Below, piece after piece: positions 44,624 through 54,684 of a stretch of 64,000 nt of DNA (within the stretch, counting starts at the first letter, position 1; each line of letters starts with the position of its first letter). This DNA is from Peptococcaceae bacterium CEB3 (lineage in GTDB: Bacteria > Bacillota > Desulfitobacteriia > Desulfitobacteriales > Desulfitobacteriaceae): positions 124,001-188,000 of the forward strand of contig LDXJ01000058.1 of NCBI GenBank assembly GCA_001029295.1, written 5' to 3'. Made by a program: the position numbers and the translations under genes. Below the pieces are notes generated by a model. That model searched no databases, had not been told where the DNA came from, and saw nothing but the letters and a program-made list of their open reading frames with translations.

Positions 44624-46099
44624 ATGGAAAATACGGGGCCCGCCGCGGTCGCACAGATTGAGCTCAGTCAAAAAGCCGTGGAAGAAGTCTTAAACCTCTA
44701 TCCGGAAAAAGCCCGCAAGAACCGGAGTCAGCACTTGACGGTCAAAGACGGGGATTGTGCCGGCTGCCAACTCAAATCCAATGTCAAATCCGTACCGGGA
44801 GTCATGACATCTCGGGGTTGTGCCTACGCCGGTTCCAAAGGAGTGGTCTGGGGCCCGGTCAAAGACGTCATTCACCTCTCCCACGGACCGGTGGGCTGCG
44901 GCTATTACTCCTGGGCCACACGCCGCAACTTGGCGGAAGGAACCATCGGTTGGGATAATTTTGTTCCTTTCCAATTTACTTCCGATTTTCAGGAAAATGA
45001 CATCGTCTACGGCGGAGACAAAAAGCTGGAGCGCATCCTGCGCGAAATCGCACAACTCTTTCCCCGGGCGCAGGGAATATCCATCCAGTCGGAATGTCCG
45101 GTGGGCCTGATCGGCGACGACATTGAGAGCGTCGCCCGCCGCCTGGCCAAAGAACTCGGACTGCCGATCATTCCTGTGCGCTGTGAGGGGTTTCGCGGCA
45201 TCAGCCAATCCCTGGGCCACCACATTGCCAATGACAGCATCCGGGATCACGTCCTGGCTAAGAAACAGGGAGAGCCCCCCGGCCCCTATGACGTCGGTCT
45301 CATCGGGGATTACAACATCGGCGGCGACGCTTGGGCTACTAAGAAGCTTCTGGAAGAGAGCGGCCTCAAGGTCCGCCATGTCTGGACCGGGGATTCCAGC
45401 TTGGAAATGCTGCAAACCGGTCACCGGGTCCAATTAAACCTCATTCACTGTTACCGCAGCATGAACTATATCGCCCGCCATATGGAAGAAACCTACGGTA
45501 TCCCTTGGCTGGAAGTGAATTTTTTCGGCCCCACCAAGATCAGGGAATCCCTGCGGCAAATCGCCGCCCGCTTTGACCGGACGATCCAAGAGCGAGCGGA
45601 AGAGGTCATCGCCAAACATGAACCGGAAATGTCCCGAATCATTGCGGCCTACCGTCCCCGCCTTGAGGGGAAAAAGGTGCTCCTCTACGTAGGGGGGCTG
45701 CGCCCCCGCCACATCATCGGGGCGTACGAAGACCTTGGGATGCAAGTCATCGGCACCGGCTACGAATTTGCCCACGGGGATGACTACGAGCGAACTGTTC
45801 CCAGAGTACAGGATGGCACCCTGATTTACGACGATCTGAGCGCTTTCGAGATGGAAAACTTCGTGGACGGCCTGCGCCCGGATTTGGTCGGCGCCGGCAT
45901 TAAAGAAAAATACGTCATCGAAAAAATGGGCATCCCCTTCCGCCAGATGCATTCCTGGGATTACTCCGGGCCCTACCACGGGTATGAAGGATTTCCGATT
46001 TTTGCCCGGGACATGGACATGGCAATCAACAGCCCGGTCTGGTCCCTGCTCGCAAGCCCTTGGGGAGAGAAACTGGTCGACAAAAACCGACTTGACTGA
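44624..46099 (+). CDS. nifD: Nitrogenase molybdenum-iron protein alpha chain
   Basis: 491 residues. P-cluster cysteines Cys66 (RGCAYAG), Cys92 ([10 protein letters not shown]) and Cys158 ([11 protein letters not shown]); FeMo-cofactor ligands Cys276 ([11 protein letters not shown]) and His443 ([13 protein letters not shown]); Gln195 and His199 in [11 protein letters not shown], as in molybdenum enzymes. No vnfG/anfG gene follows, which also argues for the Mo type. Forms the alpha2beta2 dinitrogenase with NifK, 13 bp downstream. GAAAGGAGCG precedes the ATG. Confidence 0.97.
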   Translation: MENTGPAAVAQIELSQKAVEEVLNLYPEKARKNRSQHLTVKDGDCAGCQLKSNVKSVPGVMTSRGCAYAGSKGVVWGPVKDVIHLSHGPVGCGYYSWATRRNLAEGTIGWDNFVPFQFTSDFQENDIVYGGDKKLERILREIAQLFPRAQGISIQSECPVGLIGDDIESVARRLAKELGLPIIPVRCEGFRGISQSLGHHIANDSIRDHVLAKKQGEPPGPYDVGLIGDYNIGGDAWATKKLLEESGLKVRHVWTGDSSLEMLQTGHRVQLNLIHCYRSMNYIARHMEETYGIPWLEVNFFGPTKIRESLRQIAARFDRTIQERAEEVIAKHEPEMSRIIAAYRPRLEGKKVLLYVGGLRPRHIIGAYEDLGMQVIGTGYEFAHGDDYERTVPRVQDGTLIYDDLSAFEMENFVDGLRPDLVGAGIKEKYVIEKMGIPFRQMHSWDYSGPYHGYEGFPIFARDMDMAINSPVWSLLASPWGEKLVDKNRLD

Positions 46100-46112
46100 G
46101 GAGGTGTAAGTC

Positions 46113-47531
46113 ATGAGTATTCCGGCCCCGCTCACCGCTGATTGGCTGAAAACCGAAGAATACAGGGAACTGAATTTTGCCCGCCGCGACTTGGTCATCA
46201 ATCCGGCTAAAGCCTGCCAGCCTCTGGGGGCCCTCGTCTGCGCCCTGGGGTTCGACGGCTGCCTGCCGTTTATTCACGGTTCTCAGGGCTGTGCCGCCTA
46301 TTTCCGCAACAGTCTTTCCCGTCATTACCGGGAGCCGATCTCGGCCGTCTCCGATTCTATGACAGAGGACGCCGCCGTATTTGGCGGGCAGAACAACCTC
46401 ATTGAAGGGCTCAGAAATGCCCATACCCTTTACAAACCGAAGATGATGGCCATCTTCACGACCTGCATGGCCGAGGTGATCGGGGATGACATCAAAGCCT
46501 ACCTGGAAAATGCCCGCAAACAAAACGCCCTGCCGGAAGATTTCCCGGTAGCCCTGGCCCATACACCCAGCTTTAAAGGGTCTCACATCACGGGCTATGA
46601 CAATATGCTTAAAGGTTTCTTGGAAACTTTAGCCGAACCCCGCCGCCACTCCACTCATCTCAGGCTCTATGTTGTGCCCGGCTTTGACCCCTACCCGGCC
46701 AACCTGCGGGAATACAAGCGCCTCCTGAACTACCTGGGGGTGACCTATACTCTAATGCCGGATTACAGTGATGTCGTGGACGCTCCCAACACCGGCGAGT
46801 TCAAGATGTTTCCCGGTGGGACCCCTTTCTCCGCTTTGCGTGAAGCGCTCAACGCATCCGGTTATCTCTTCCTCCAGACCTATTCCACTCAGGCCAGCTT
46901 GAAATTCGTTAAAAACGTACAAAAGATCCCTACGGAAGCCGTGCCCATCCCTTTGGGCATCCGTAACACAGATCGTTTCCTGACGACGGTTGCCGACATG
47001 ACCGGCCGGAGGATCCCGGCGGAAATTACTGCCGAACGGGGACGCGCCCTTGATGCGGCCACAGACGCTCACCCCTATCTACACGGCAAACGCTTTGCCC
47101 TTTTCGGAGACCCTGATATTCTCCTCGGGCTAACGTCTTTCCTTCTGGAAATGGGAGGAGTGCCTGTGCATATCCTCTCCAGCAACGGCAGTCAGGCTTT
47201 TGCCAAAGAAATGGAGGACCTCCTGCACGCCAGTCCCTACGGCCGGGAAGGAAAAGTCTATGTCGGCAAAGATCTCTGGCACTTGCGCTCTCTCCTCCTC
47301 AGCGAACCGGTCGATATGCTGCTCGGGGATTCGCACGGCAAATACGCGGCCCGTGACGCCGGAATTCCCCTGGTGCGGGTCGGATTTCCGGTGACGGACC
47401 GGGTTAACGTGCACCGTTACCCGATTGTGGGTTATGCCGGGGTCATCAACCTAATCAGCCTGATTGCCAACACTTTCCTGGAGGATAAAGATCGGAACGC
47501 CGATGAGGCGCACTTCGAGCTCTTGCGTTAA
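46113..47531 (+). CDS. nifK: Nitrogenase molybdenum-iron protein beta chain
   Basis: 472 residues with P-cluster cysteines Cys35 (AKACQPLGA), Cys60 (HGSQGCAAYFR) and Cys118 (FTTCMAEVIGDD). The N-terminal extension of Azotobacter-type NifK is missing, as in clostridial and heliobacterial forms. GAGGAGGTG precedes the ATG. The downstream gap of 173 bp to nifE is longer than others in the operon but has no clear terminator. Confidence 0.97.
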   Translation: MSIPAPLTADWLKTEEYRELNFARRDLVINPAKACQPLGALVCALGFDGCLPFIHGSQGCAAYFRNSLSRHYREPISAVSDSMTEDAAVFGGQNNLIEGLRNAHTLYKPKMMAIFTTCMAEVIGDDIKAYLENARKQNALPEDFPVALAHTPSFKGSHITGYDNMLKGFLETLAEPRRHSTHLRLYVVPGFDPYPANLREYKRLLNYLGVTYTLMPDYSDVVDAPNTGEFKMFPGGTPFSALREALNASGYLFLQTYSTQASLKFVKNVQKIPTEAVPIPLGIRNTDRFLTTVADMTGRRIPAEITAERGRALDAATDAHPYLHGKRFALFGDPDILLGLTSFLLEMGGVPVHILSSNGSQAFAKEMEDLLHASPYGREGKVYVGKDLWHLRSLLLSEPVDMLLGDSHGKYAARDAGIPLVRVGFPVTDRVNVHRYPIVGYAGVINLISLIANTFLEDKDRNADEAHFELLR

Positions 47532-47704
47532 CCGCGGCGGCAAGGGCAACAGAGAAAACGCGGGCCAACCTCGAACCTTCATAATAAGTGACAGGTCCCC
47601 TACAGGATATTGAAAAACGATCTCCGCAAAGAATTTTGCCACCGGAGGAGATCCGCCTGGCATAATTCGGCACGTGATGAGTGAATGAAAGGGGGGTCCA
47701 CCCC

Positions 47705-49084
47705 ATGTACGTCCAATTGGACCAGTCGGAACCAAAAGACTTCTGCTCCTCGCCGTTACCCGGAAACCCCCTGCTGTGCCGGAGAGCCCTTCCGGGCGAG
47801 GGGGCGGAACGGAGTTGCGCCTTTGACGGAGCACGGGTCGTCCTTATGCCGGTGACCGACGCGGCCCATCTGATTCACGGTCCCATTGCCTGTGCCGGCA
47901 ATTCCTGGGATAACCGGGGAGCCCTCTCCACCGGCTCCCAACTATACCGCCGGGGCTTTACCACGGATTTAGGAGAAAATGATGTCGTCTATGGTGGAGA
48001 GGAAAAACTCTATCAGGCCATCTTGGAAATCTCCGCCAAGCACCGGCCGCAGGCGATTTTCGTTTACAGTACCTGTGTCTCCGCTCTCATCGGGGATGAT
48101 ATAGCCGGAGTGTGTGCCAGGGCCCGGAAAAAAGTCTCCGTTCCCGTCATCCCGGTCGACGCTCCGGGTTTCTTGGGGGACAAGAACATCGGCAACCGCA
48201 TAGCCGGTGAGACGCTTTGGCAACACGTGATTGGCAGCCGGAATGCCGGCGCTCCGAAAATACCCCGTTCCATTAATTTGATCGGAGAATACAACATCGC
48301 CGGGGACCTCGGGGGCATCCTGCCGGATTTAACGAAACTGGGAATTAAGCTGCAGACAGCGATTACAGGGGATGCCCGTTATACCGATTTAACCCAAGCC
48401 CACCGAGCCGCTCTCAATGTCCTGGTCTGCTCCAAGAGTCTGACCAACCTCGCCTGTTCTTTGGAACAGCAATGGCAAACTCCTTATATTGAGGCCTCGT
48501 TTTACGGCATTGAGGACACCTCCCGGGCCTTGCGCAACATCGCGCGCGGTTTGGCCGACCGGGGTTTGTCAGGCTGGACTGAGGAATATATCCTCCGCCA
48601 AGAGAGAGAAACCCGGCAGGCTATCGCCCCCTACCGGGAGCGCCTGCAAGGCAAAAGTGCCGTTCTGTTTACGGGAGGGGTGAAAACATGGTCCATGGTT
48701 TCTGCTTTAACCGAACTCGGGATTACCATTCTGGCCGGAGGGACGCAGAATTCCACGCCTGCGGATTTCGAACGGATGAAGGCCCGGCTGGATCCGGCAG
48801 CCCGGATTATCGAGGACACCAGTGCCGCCGGATTTTTGACCTTGATCCGCGAGAAGAAGCCCGATTTACTCGTCGCCGGAGGCAAGATCAAGTACTTGGC
48901 CCATAAAATGCGCCTGCCGTTTCTGGATATCAATCACGGGCGGAAACGTCCTTATGCCGGGTACCCGGGAATGATAACCCTGGCGGAAGCGATAGCCCGA
49001 ACCGTTTTCAGTCCTGTCTGGGATCTCACTCGCCGGCCCTATCCACCCGCCCGCGGCGGCGAAGGAGGAAACGAAGATGTCTAA
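47705..49084 (+). CDS. nifE: FeMo-cofactor scaffold NifE
   Basis: 459 residues, NifD-like: CAFDGARVVLMPVTDAAHLIHGPIACAGNSW, YSTCVSALIGDDI and EYNIAGDLGG, and a nitrogenase-like C-terminus INHGRKRPYAGYPGMITLA. NifEN forms the scaffold where the NifB cofactor precursor is matured with molybdenum and homocitrate. The ATG at 47705 follows AAAGGGGGG; a GTG eight codons upstream is less likely. The 3' end overlaps nifN by 8 bp. Confidence 0.93.
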   Translation: MYVQLDQSEPKDFCSSPLPGNPLLCRRALPGEGAERSCAFDGARVVLMPVTDAAHLIHGPIACAGNSWDNRGALSTGSQLYRRGFTTDLGENDVVYGGEEKLYQAILEISAKHRPQAIFVYSTCVSALIGDDIAGVCARARKKVSVPVIPVDAPGFLGDKNIGNRIAGETLWQHVIGSRNAGAPKIPRSINLIGEYNIAGDLGGILPDLTKLGIKLQTAITGDARYTDLTQAHRAALNVLVCSKSLTNLACSLEQQWQTPYIEASFYGIEDTSRALRNIARGLADRGLSGWTEEYILRQERETRQAIAPYRERLQGKSAVLFTGGVKTWSMVSALTELGITILAGGTQNSTPADFERMKARLDPAARIIEDTSAAGFLTLIREKKPDLLVAGGKIKYLAHKMRLPFLDINHGRKRPYAGYPGMITLAEAIARTVFSPVWDLTRRPYPPARGGEGGNEDV

Positions 49085-50609
49085 CGAAGACCGTCACGCC
49101 GAAAGTCCTCACCCTAAAGGCTGCTACACTGAAGTTCCCCACACTGAAGGATGCCCCACCGAACTTCCCCATTCCGAACGCCATTACCAGGGAAACCCGC
49201 AAAAAAACAGCCCCTCTCTGGGAGCAACTCTGGCCTTTCTGGGCATGAACGGCATGCTGGCCCTCCTGCACGGCTCCCAAGGGTGCTCCACTTTCATCCG
49301 CCTGCAACTCTCCCGGCATTTCCAAGAACCCATCCCTCTGAACTCCACCGCCATGACTGAGGAAAATCTCGTTTTTGGCGGCTGGGAACAGCTTCAGAAA
49401 GGGATCATCAAAGCCGTTGAAAAATTCCACCCGGAGATTGTGGGTGTCATGAGTTCAGGTCTCAGTGAAACAATGGGCGAGGATATGGCCTCCGCCCTGC
49501 GGACTTTGCGCAGAGAACGGCCGGAACTGGCCGGAGTACCGGTTGTGACTGTCAGTACCCCGGACTATATAGGGTCCATGCAAGAGGGCTACCGCCTAGC
49601 GGTGACCGCTCTGCTCGCTGCTTTCCGGCCGAAAGAGCCGGAGACGCAAGGAACGGAGACAGAAAGGGTGGAGACAGAAGACCAAGCAGATGAACCTGCC
49701 CCGGAAATCAGAGACCAGGGATCAGATGCCAAAAGTCAGAGATCAAAGACCGGAGGCCGGAGTGAAGGTACTCTTACCTCCGCCCTTTCCCGGGAAACCA
49801 CCCTCATCCCGGAAGTAATTCTTCTACCCGGCTGTCACCTGACTCCCGCCGACGTGGAGGAGTTGAAAGAAACCGTCTCTCTCTTTGGCCTGCGTCCGCT
49901 CGTCCTGCCGGACCTGTCCACCTCCTTGGACGGGCACCTGGAATCTGAGCCCAGTCCCATTGTCCAAGGAGGAGCCACACTCTCGCGTCTGAAACGTCTG
50001 CCCCAGGCTGTGGCTGTCTTTTCCTTTGGCTTGAGCATGGCTCAACCGGGAGATTATCTCCGGGAAGCCTATGGAATTCCCCATTATCCCATCCCTTCCC
50101 TGACAGGGTTGGAGGCTACCGATCGCTTCTTGCTGACCCTGGCCTCTTTAAGCGGGCAACCGGTACCGGAATCACTGCTGCGGCAAAGAAGCCGCCTACT
50201 GGATACGCTGACCGATTATCACGACCGTCTGGCAGGCCTGCGGGCGGCCTTGGCTTTGGAATCGGACCTGTTATATTCTCTGAGTTTAGCCCTGGCCGAA
50301 ACCGGAGCCAAGATCTCTTTGGCCTTGGCGGCCACCCCCGAGGGTGCAAAGAATTTCCCGGCCACAATCCCCTTCCGGGTGGGAGATTTAGAGGACCTGG
50401 AGGACTTGGGTAACATGGGTGATCAAAAGTCCTTCAATCTGATCATCGCCAACTCCAACGGACGTCAAGCGGCAAAACTCCTGGAATGCCCCCACCTGCG
50501 GGCCGGATTGCCGGTCTTTGACCGCGCCGGCTACCCTCAAAAGGTCTGGATCGGATATAGGGGCAGCCAAAGTTTCTTCTTTGATGTTTTAAATGTCATG
50601 GCTGGATAG
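49077..50609 (+). CDS. nifN: FeMo-cofactor scaffold NifN with internal low-complexity insert
   Basis: 510 residues, NifK-like: LHGSQGCSTFIRLQLSRHFQEPIP, SGLSETMGEDM, VSTPDYIGSMQEGY and C-terminal IANSNGRQAA with RVGDLEDLEDLGNMGD. Compared with the family (about 430-460), it is long. Residues 1-38 are a repetitive His/Glu/Pro stretch (PHPKGCYTEVPHTEGCPTELP) and residues 187-242 are a charged, Gln/Glu/Ser-rich insert (KEPETQGTETERVETEDQAD and on) between the first and second domains. Both are likely disordered. It should still pair with NifE. Confidence 0.88.
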   Translation: MSNEDRHAESPHPKGCYTEVPHTEGCPTELPHSERHYQGNPQKNSPSLGATLAFLGMNGMLALLHGSQGCSTFIRLQLSRHFQEPIPLNSTAMTEENLVFGGWEQLQKGIIKAVEKFHPEIVGVMSSGLSETMGEDMASALRTLRRERPELAGVPVVTVSTPDYIGSMQEGYRLAVTALLAAFRPKEPETQGTETERVETEDQADEPAPEIRDQGSDAKSQRSKTGGRSEGTLTSALSRETTLIPEVILLPGCHLTPADVEELKETVSLFGLRPLVLPDLSTSLDGHLESEPSPIVQGGATLSRLKRLPQAVAVFSFGLSMAQPGDYLREAYGIPHYPIPSLTGLEATDRFLLTLASLSGQPVPESLLRQRSRLLDTLTDYHDRLAGLRAALALESDLLYSLSLALAETGAKISLALAATPEGAKNFPATIPFRVGDLEDLEDLGNMGDQKSFNLIIANSNGRQAAKLLECPHLRAGLPVFDRAGYPQKVWIGYRGSQSFFFDVLNVMAG

Positions 50610-50645
50610 GGAATAAAGCTTGTTTTATTGAGGGAGGAATGTCTC

Positions 50646-51056
50646 ATGATTCGCGTTGCGTTTTGCAGTCAAAACGGACAGTATGTCGATGCTCATTTTG
50701 CCTCCTGCCCTCATCTTTTTGTTTATGAGATCGGGGTCCGGGGCGCCAGGCCGTTAGAAAAAATCAGCTTTTCCGAAGCGGAACAAGGGGAAGAGGACCG
50801 GGTTGCCCGACGCCTGCAGGCCCTGCGGGGGTGTTCCTTTCTCTATTGCCGCCAAATCGGGGGCCCGGCGGCGGCCCGCTTAGTGCAGAGCGGTATCTAT
50901 CCCCTGAAAGCTGAAGCAGAGACCACGATCGCCGCAGCGAGCAACCGTTTGGAAAAGCTTTTGCAGACAAACCCACCTCCCTGGCTGAAAAAGCAGATGT
51001 TCCGGAAACCGATCCCCGAGCAAAGTGATGTTAAAGGAGGCTCCGCACATGGATAG
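50646..51056 (+). CDS. nifX: NifX/NafY-type cofactor-binding protein
   Basis: 136 residues of the dinitrogenase iron-molybdenum cofactor (PF02579) fold: MIRVAFCSQNGQYVDAHFAS and FVYEIG near the start, then CSFLYCRQIGGPAAARLVQSGIYPLK. NifX holds the NifB cofactor or FeMo-co precursors in transit to NifEN. The ATG at 50646 follows GGGAGGAA. It overlaps nifB by 8 bp. The ferredoxin gene found between nifX and nifB in heliobacteria is absent. Confidence 0.87.
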   Translation: MIRVAFCSQNGQYVDAHFASCPHLFVYEIGVRGARPLEKISFSEAEQGEEDRVARRLQALRGCSFLYCRQIGGPAAARLVQSGIYPLKAEAETTIAAASNRLEKLLQTNPPPWLKKQMFRKPIPEQSDVKGGSAHG

Positions 51057-51894
51057 CCATTGTCCGGAGGCCGGAAGCGGAATTTGCACCGCCACGCCTG
51101 AGCCAACAGAGCATCCTTGTTTTTCCCCGGACGGACACGGCCGGGCCGGGCGGATTCACCTGGCTGTAGCCCCGGAATGCAATATTTCCTGCAACTACTG
51201 TGTGCGCAAATATGATTGTGCGAATGAGTCCCGCCCCGGAGTGACCAGCAAAGTTATCGGGGCTGAGGAAGCCATGCGGGTGGTACAAGGCGCAAAACTC
51301 TCTTCCTTGGGAGCGTATCTGCATGTGATCGGCATTGCCGGCCCCGGCGAGCCGCTCGCCAATCGGGAAACTTTTGCCACTTTGGCACTGCTGCAACAAA
51401 AGTTTCCTGACATGAAACGCTGTCTGAGCAGCAACGGCCTCCTCTTACCCGAGAAACTGCCCGAACTCCTGACCCTGGGCGTATCTCATGTCACGGTGAC
51501 ACTCAATACGCTGGACACGTCGTCCGCCCTACAGATTTACAGCTATGTACGCTGGCGCGGACAGACCCTCATCGGCCGACCGGCAGTCACTTTGCTTCTG
51601 GAAAATCAGCTGCTGGGAATTGAACAAGCGGTCCGGGCCGGGCTCCACGTCAAAGTCAACACCGTGGTGATTCCCGGAATCAATGACGATAAGCTCACGG
51701 CCCTGGCCCGGGAGATGAAGCAAAGAGGGGTGGAAATTCATAACCTTCTCCCCCTCATCCCCCAAGGAAAGTTTGCCTGGCGCCCGGCGCCTCGTCCCGC
51801 CGATATGCACACTTACCGGCGAGAATTGGGCCGTGTTCTTCCCCAGATGAGCCACTGCCGGCAATGCCGGGCCGATGCCATCGGTTTGGTCTAG
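51049..51894 (+). CDS. nifB: FeMo-cofactor radical SAM synthase NifB (short form)
   Basis: 281 residues: radical-SAM motif Cys44-x3-Cys48-x2-Cys51 (ECNISCNYCVRKYDC), GIAGPGEPLAN, VTVTLNTLD and C-terminal cysteine pair SHCRQCRADAIG. NifB fuses two [4Fe-4S] clusters and inserts the carbide to make NifB-co. There is no fused NifX domain, as in other short NifBs of clostridia and archaea. AAAGGAGG precedes the ATG at 51049. Confidence 0.94.
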   Translation: MDSHCPEAGSGICTATPEPTEHPCFSPDGHGRAGRIHLAVAPECNISCNYCVRKYDCANESRPGVTSKVIGAEEAMRVVQGAKLSSLGAYLHVIGIAGPGEPLANRETFATLALLQQKFPDMKRCLSSNGLLLPEKLPELLTLGVSHVTVTLNTLDTSSALQIYSYVRWRGQTLIGRPAVTLLLENQLLGIEQAVRAGLHVKVNTVVIPGINDDKLTALAREMKQRGVEIHNLLPLIPQGKFAWRPAPRPADMHTYRRELGRVLPQMSHCRQCRADAIGLV

Positions 51895-51995
51895 CGGCTG
51901 GCTTCGGCTGTGGTTTCGGCTGTCCGCCGGACAGTCACGGACCGACCCCTTTTTGAAAATGACAGCATCCGATTAAAGCTGGGCAGGTGAAAGTG

Positions 51996-53117
51996 ATGAA
52001 TGACCATATCATGCTGTGTGACACGACCTTGCGGGATGGGGAGCAAACTCCGGGAGTAGCCTTCACCTATGCCGAAAGGGAAATGATCGCCCGTGTTCTT
52101 ACGGATGCCGGTATTGATGAGTTGGAAATTGGCGTTCCGGCTTTGGGAACGGACGAGGTAGACGTTATCCAACAACTGGTTTCTCTGCGCTTACCCGTAC
52201 GCATGCTCACTTGGAACCGGGCGGTAAAAGCCGATCTGGAAGCCAGTTTCCGCACCGGCTGCGCCGGGGTGGCCGTCTCCGTTCCGGTCTCAGAACAGCA
52301 GATGAGCCGCAAATTGAAAAAGAGTCCCGCCTGGGTGGTGGAACAGATGGGACAATGCGTTGTACAGGCCAAACAGAACGCGGATTACGTTTGTGTGGGC
52401 TTGGAAGACGCCAGCCGGGCTTCTGCGGATTTTCTGATCAAGGTTTGCCGGGAGGCGGAAAAACTGGGGGTGAACAGAATCCGGCTGGCCGATACGCTCG
52501 GCATCCTGACGCCTCTGGAACTCGCCAACCGCTTGAGCGGCCTGCCGTCAGAACTCAGCATTCCCCTGGAGTTTCATGCTCACAATGATTTGGGCCTGGC
52601 CACAGCCAATGCCGTAACCGCGGTTCAATGCGGCTTCCGGGCTGTCAGCGTCACGGTGGGAGGCTTGGGAGAAAGGGCCGGTAACGCCGCTCTGGAAGAA
52701 GTGGCTGTCATCTTAAAACAGATGTTACAAAGGAAGGTCCGCTTCGATCTCCGTCGCTTGGGAACGATCTGTTTTATGCTCAGCCTGGCGACTCACCGCG
52801 AAATTCAAAGAAATAAGCCCATTTCCGGGCAAGACGTTTTCACGCATACGTCTTCCCTGCACATTGATGGCATAAAAAAAGATCCTGCCAACTACGAACC
52901 TTTTCCCCCGGAAACAGTATCGCGCCGGCATTCCCTGGCCCTCGGCAAATATTCAGGGGTCAAGACTTTAAACCAGTTGCTGGAGCAAAACGACATCTTT
53001 TTGGATAACGAACAAATCGACGAGACGATCAAGAAAGTGAGAGTTCTGAGCACGCATTTGAAAAGGCCGCTGCAGCCACAGGACATTATCGGGAAATGTT
53101 GCCAGGTTAAGCAGTAA
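51996..53117 (+). CDS. nifV: Homocitrate synthase NifV
   Basis: 373 residues of the DRE-TIM family: LCDTTLRDGEQTPGVAF at the start, VGLEDASRA, LADTLGILTPLELA and the metal-binding EFHAHNDLGLATANAV; the C-terminal part has GIKKDPANYEPFPPE. It condenses acetyl-CoA and 2-oxoglutarate to homocitrate, the organic ligand of FeMo-co. A 100-bp gap with a CTGTCCG/CGGACAG hairpin (51920-51934) separates it from nifB. Last gene of the nif operon. Confidence 0.93.
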   Translation: MNDHIMLCDTTLRDGEQTPGVAFTYAEREMIARVLTDAGIDELEIGVPALGTDEVDVIQQLVSLRLPVRMLTWNRAVKADLEASFRTGCAGVAVSVPVSEQQMSRKLKKSPAWVVEQMGQCVVQAKQNADYVCVGLEDASRASADFLIKVCREAEKLGVNRIRLADTLGILTPLELANRLSGLPSELSIPLEFHAHNDLGLATANAVTAVQCGFRAVSVTVGGLGERAGNAALEEVAVILKQMLQRKVRFDLRRLGTICFMLSLATHREIQRNKPISGQDVFTHTSSLHIDGIKKDPANYEPFPPETVSRRHSLALGKYSGVKTLNQLLEQNDIFLDNEQIDETIKKVRVLSTHLKRPLQPQDIIGKCCQVKQ

Positions 53118-53383
53118 GATGCCTCCCCCTTTAACTACTGATGTCTTGGCCATTCCCGACCATTGCAGCGGCGCTGCGCCGCTATGTCTCCCCATCGTCT
53201 CTTGCCCCCGTTGTCGGGCAGATCTTGCAAAGACTCAAACATGGCTATCCCCGTAAAGGAGAGAAGGTGCAAAAAAAGGAAACCCCGGTCGGTCGAAAAA
53301 AGAAGGAATCCGTAAACCGAAAGTCGAATGCCTAAGACAACAAGATCGCCGGACAGACACGGCGTGCAAACGAGGTGTCTTTG

Positions 53384-54568
53384 GTGCCCAAACGCTATGT
53401 GATTCCAGCCATCGCCGCTACGACCTTACTCGCCGGGGCGCTCGCCTTTTTCGTCTTCCCCCGGCCCGCCTTTCTTTCGGGTCATACTTCCGCTTTTTCC
53501 TTTCTCTCCGGACAGACTCCCTCCCCCTCCTCGCCGAATACTTCCGTCTCCCCCTCGCCGGCGGAAGAACCTTATCCGTCGGCTTCTGTACCGCCACTTA
53601 AACGGGGCCAAAATCCGCATTTGCCACCTTCGACCAACGCTGCCCATGGCTCTTCTCCCGGAGCCAGTTCCCCTAACCCCGGACACCCCCCCGCACCCGC
53701 GGGCAACCCACCCGTCCCTTCCGGGACAAACGCAAAAGGTGCGGCCGACATTGTCTGGTCCCTGGCGGTTAAAGAGCGGGCTGTTTTTATAACCGTTGAC
53801 GACGGCTGGTTTCCCAGCCAACCCCTGCTTCAGCTCATGCGGCAAAAGCACTTGCCTGTCACCGCCTTTCTCATCCAGCAGGCTGCACAGGAGCACCCCG
53901 ATTATTGGCGGGCGTTTTTAGCCGCCGGAGGCAGTATTGAAAACCACACCTTCTCCCACCCGGACCTGGCCAAGCTCCCCTTTCAAGCGGTTGAAAACCA
54001 GGTCCATACGGCCGAAACCTATCTTTCTTCCTTGGGACCGGCACCCACCCTCTTCCGCCCACCCTACGGCGATTACAGCACCTCCGTCCGCCAGGCGGTC
54101 TACCGGGCCGGAATCAAGCATGTCATCATGTGGGACGCGGTCATGAGCGGGGATACCGTGCAGACTTACAATAGCCAGCCTCTTCAACCCGGTTCTATTA
54201 TCCTCCTCCATTGGGACCCCGGGCTCAGTGGCGAAGTTCGCCGGCTGCTCGACATCTTGTACCAAAATAATTTGGGCGTGGCTTCCTTGCCCCAAGCCCT
54301 GGCCAACCCGAACAGTTTCCCCGTCATCTGGCCGCATGGCCAAAACTCAAGCCTCAAAAGCGCCCGCCAAGCACCGAAAGACAGCACGGCTAAGCCACCG
54401 ATCTCTTCGTCTCCCTCCTCTTCGTCTCCCTCTTCTTCGTCTCCCTCTTCTTCGTCTCCCTCCTCTTCGTCTCCCTCCTCTTCGTCTCCCTCTTCTTCGT
54501 CTCCCTCCTCTTCGTCCCCGTCTCCCTCTTCTTCTCCCTCTTCCGGTGACGCTCCCAACGGAGCCTGA
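53384..54568 (+). CDS. Membrane-anchored polysaccharide deacetylase (NodB domain)
   Basis: About 394 residues. N-terminal anchor (VIPAIAATTLLAGALAFFVF), a Pro/Ser-rich linker (residues 30-125), then a NodB domain: VFITVDDGWF with the Asp-Asp motif, ENHTFSHPDL with the zinc histidines, LFRPPYGDYS, MWDAVMSGDT and ILLHWD. It removes acetyl groups from peptidoglycan or another glycan at the cell surface. The C-terminal 45 residues are Ser/Pro repeats encoded by a 15-bp DNA repeat. The GTG at 53384 follows AGGTG; a GTG at 53375 is possible. It is not obviously linked to nif. Confidence 0.88.
   Translation: MPKRYVIPAIAATTLLAGALAFFVFPRPAFLSGHTSAFSFLSGQTPSPSSPNTSVSPSPAEEPYPSASVPPLKRGQNPHLPPSTNAAHGSSPGASSPNPGHPPAPAGNPPVPSGTNAKGAADIVWSLAVKERAVFITVDDGWFPSQPLLQLMRQKHLPVTAFLIQQAAQEHPDYWRAFLAAGGSIENHTFSHPDLAKLPFQAVENQVHTAETYLSSLGPAPTLFRPPYGDYSTSVRQAVYRAGIKHVIMWDAVMSGDTVQTYNSQPLQPGSIILLHWDPGLSGEVRRLLDILYQNNLGVASLPQALANPNSFPVIWPHGQNSSLKSARQAPKDSTAKPPISSSPSSSSPSSSSPSSSSPSSSSPSSSSPSSSSPSSSSPSPSSSPSSGDAPNGA
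54409..54541 (+). repeat. 15-bp coding repeats (Ser-Ser-Ser-Pro-Ser)
   Basis: About eight near-identical units of TCTTCGTCTCCCTCC (or CTCTT variants) in frame, then shorter Ser/Pro codon runs. The copy number may vary by slippage, changing the length of the wall-spanning tail. Confidence 0.9.
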
Positions 54569-54658
54569 GAGCCAACCGCTCCGTCATCTTTTAGACCATT
54601 TGCTTTGCTTTACAGAAATCCTATATGTAGCGAGCAAACCATATGGACCAATTTTTAG

Positions 54659-54684
54659 AGCCCCCAGCACCGCCGGGGGCTTTA
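54659..54684 (+). terminator. Terminator after the deacetylase
   Basis: AGCCCCC-agcaccgc-GGGGGCT followed by TTATCCTTT, about 90 bp after the stop. Confidence 0.75.

Noticed and set aside
51895-51995. Separate promoter or terminator between nifB and nifV
   Set aside because: The CTGTCCG/CGGACAG hairpin has no immediate T-run and no promoter hexamers were found, so nifV is kept in the operon.
53118-53383. 64-codon frame between nifV and the deacetylase (53141-53335)
   Set aside because: No ribosome site and a Lys/Arg-biased tail. The similarity of its ALRRYV stretch to the EXLDI protein is too short to count. I see no other signal in this gap.
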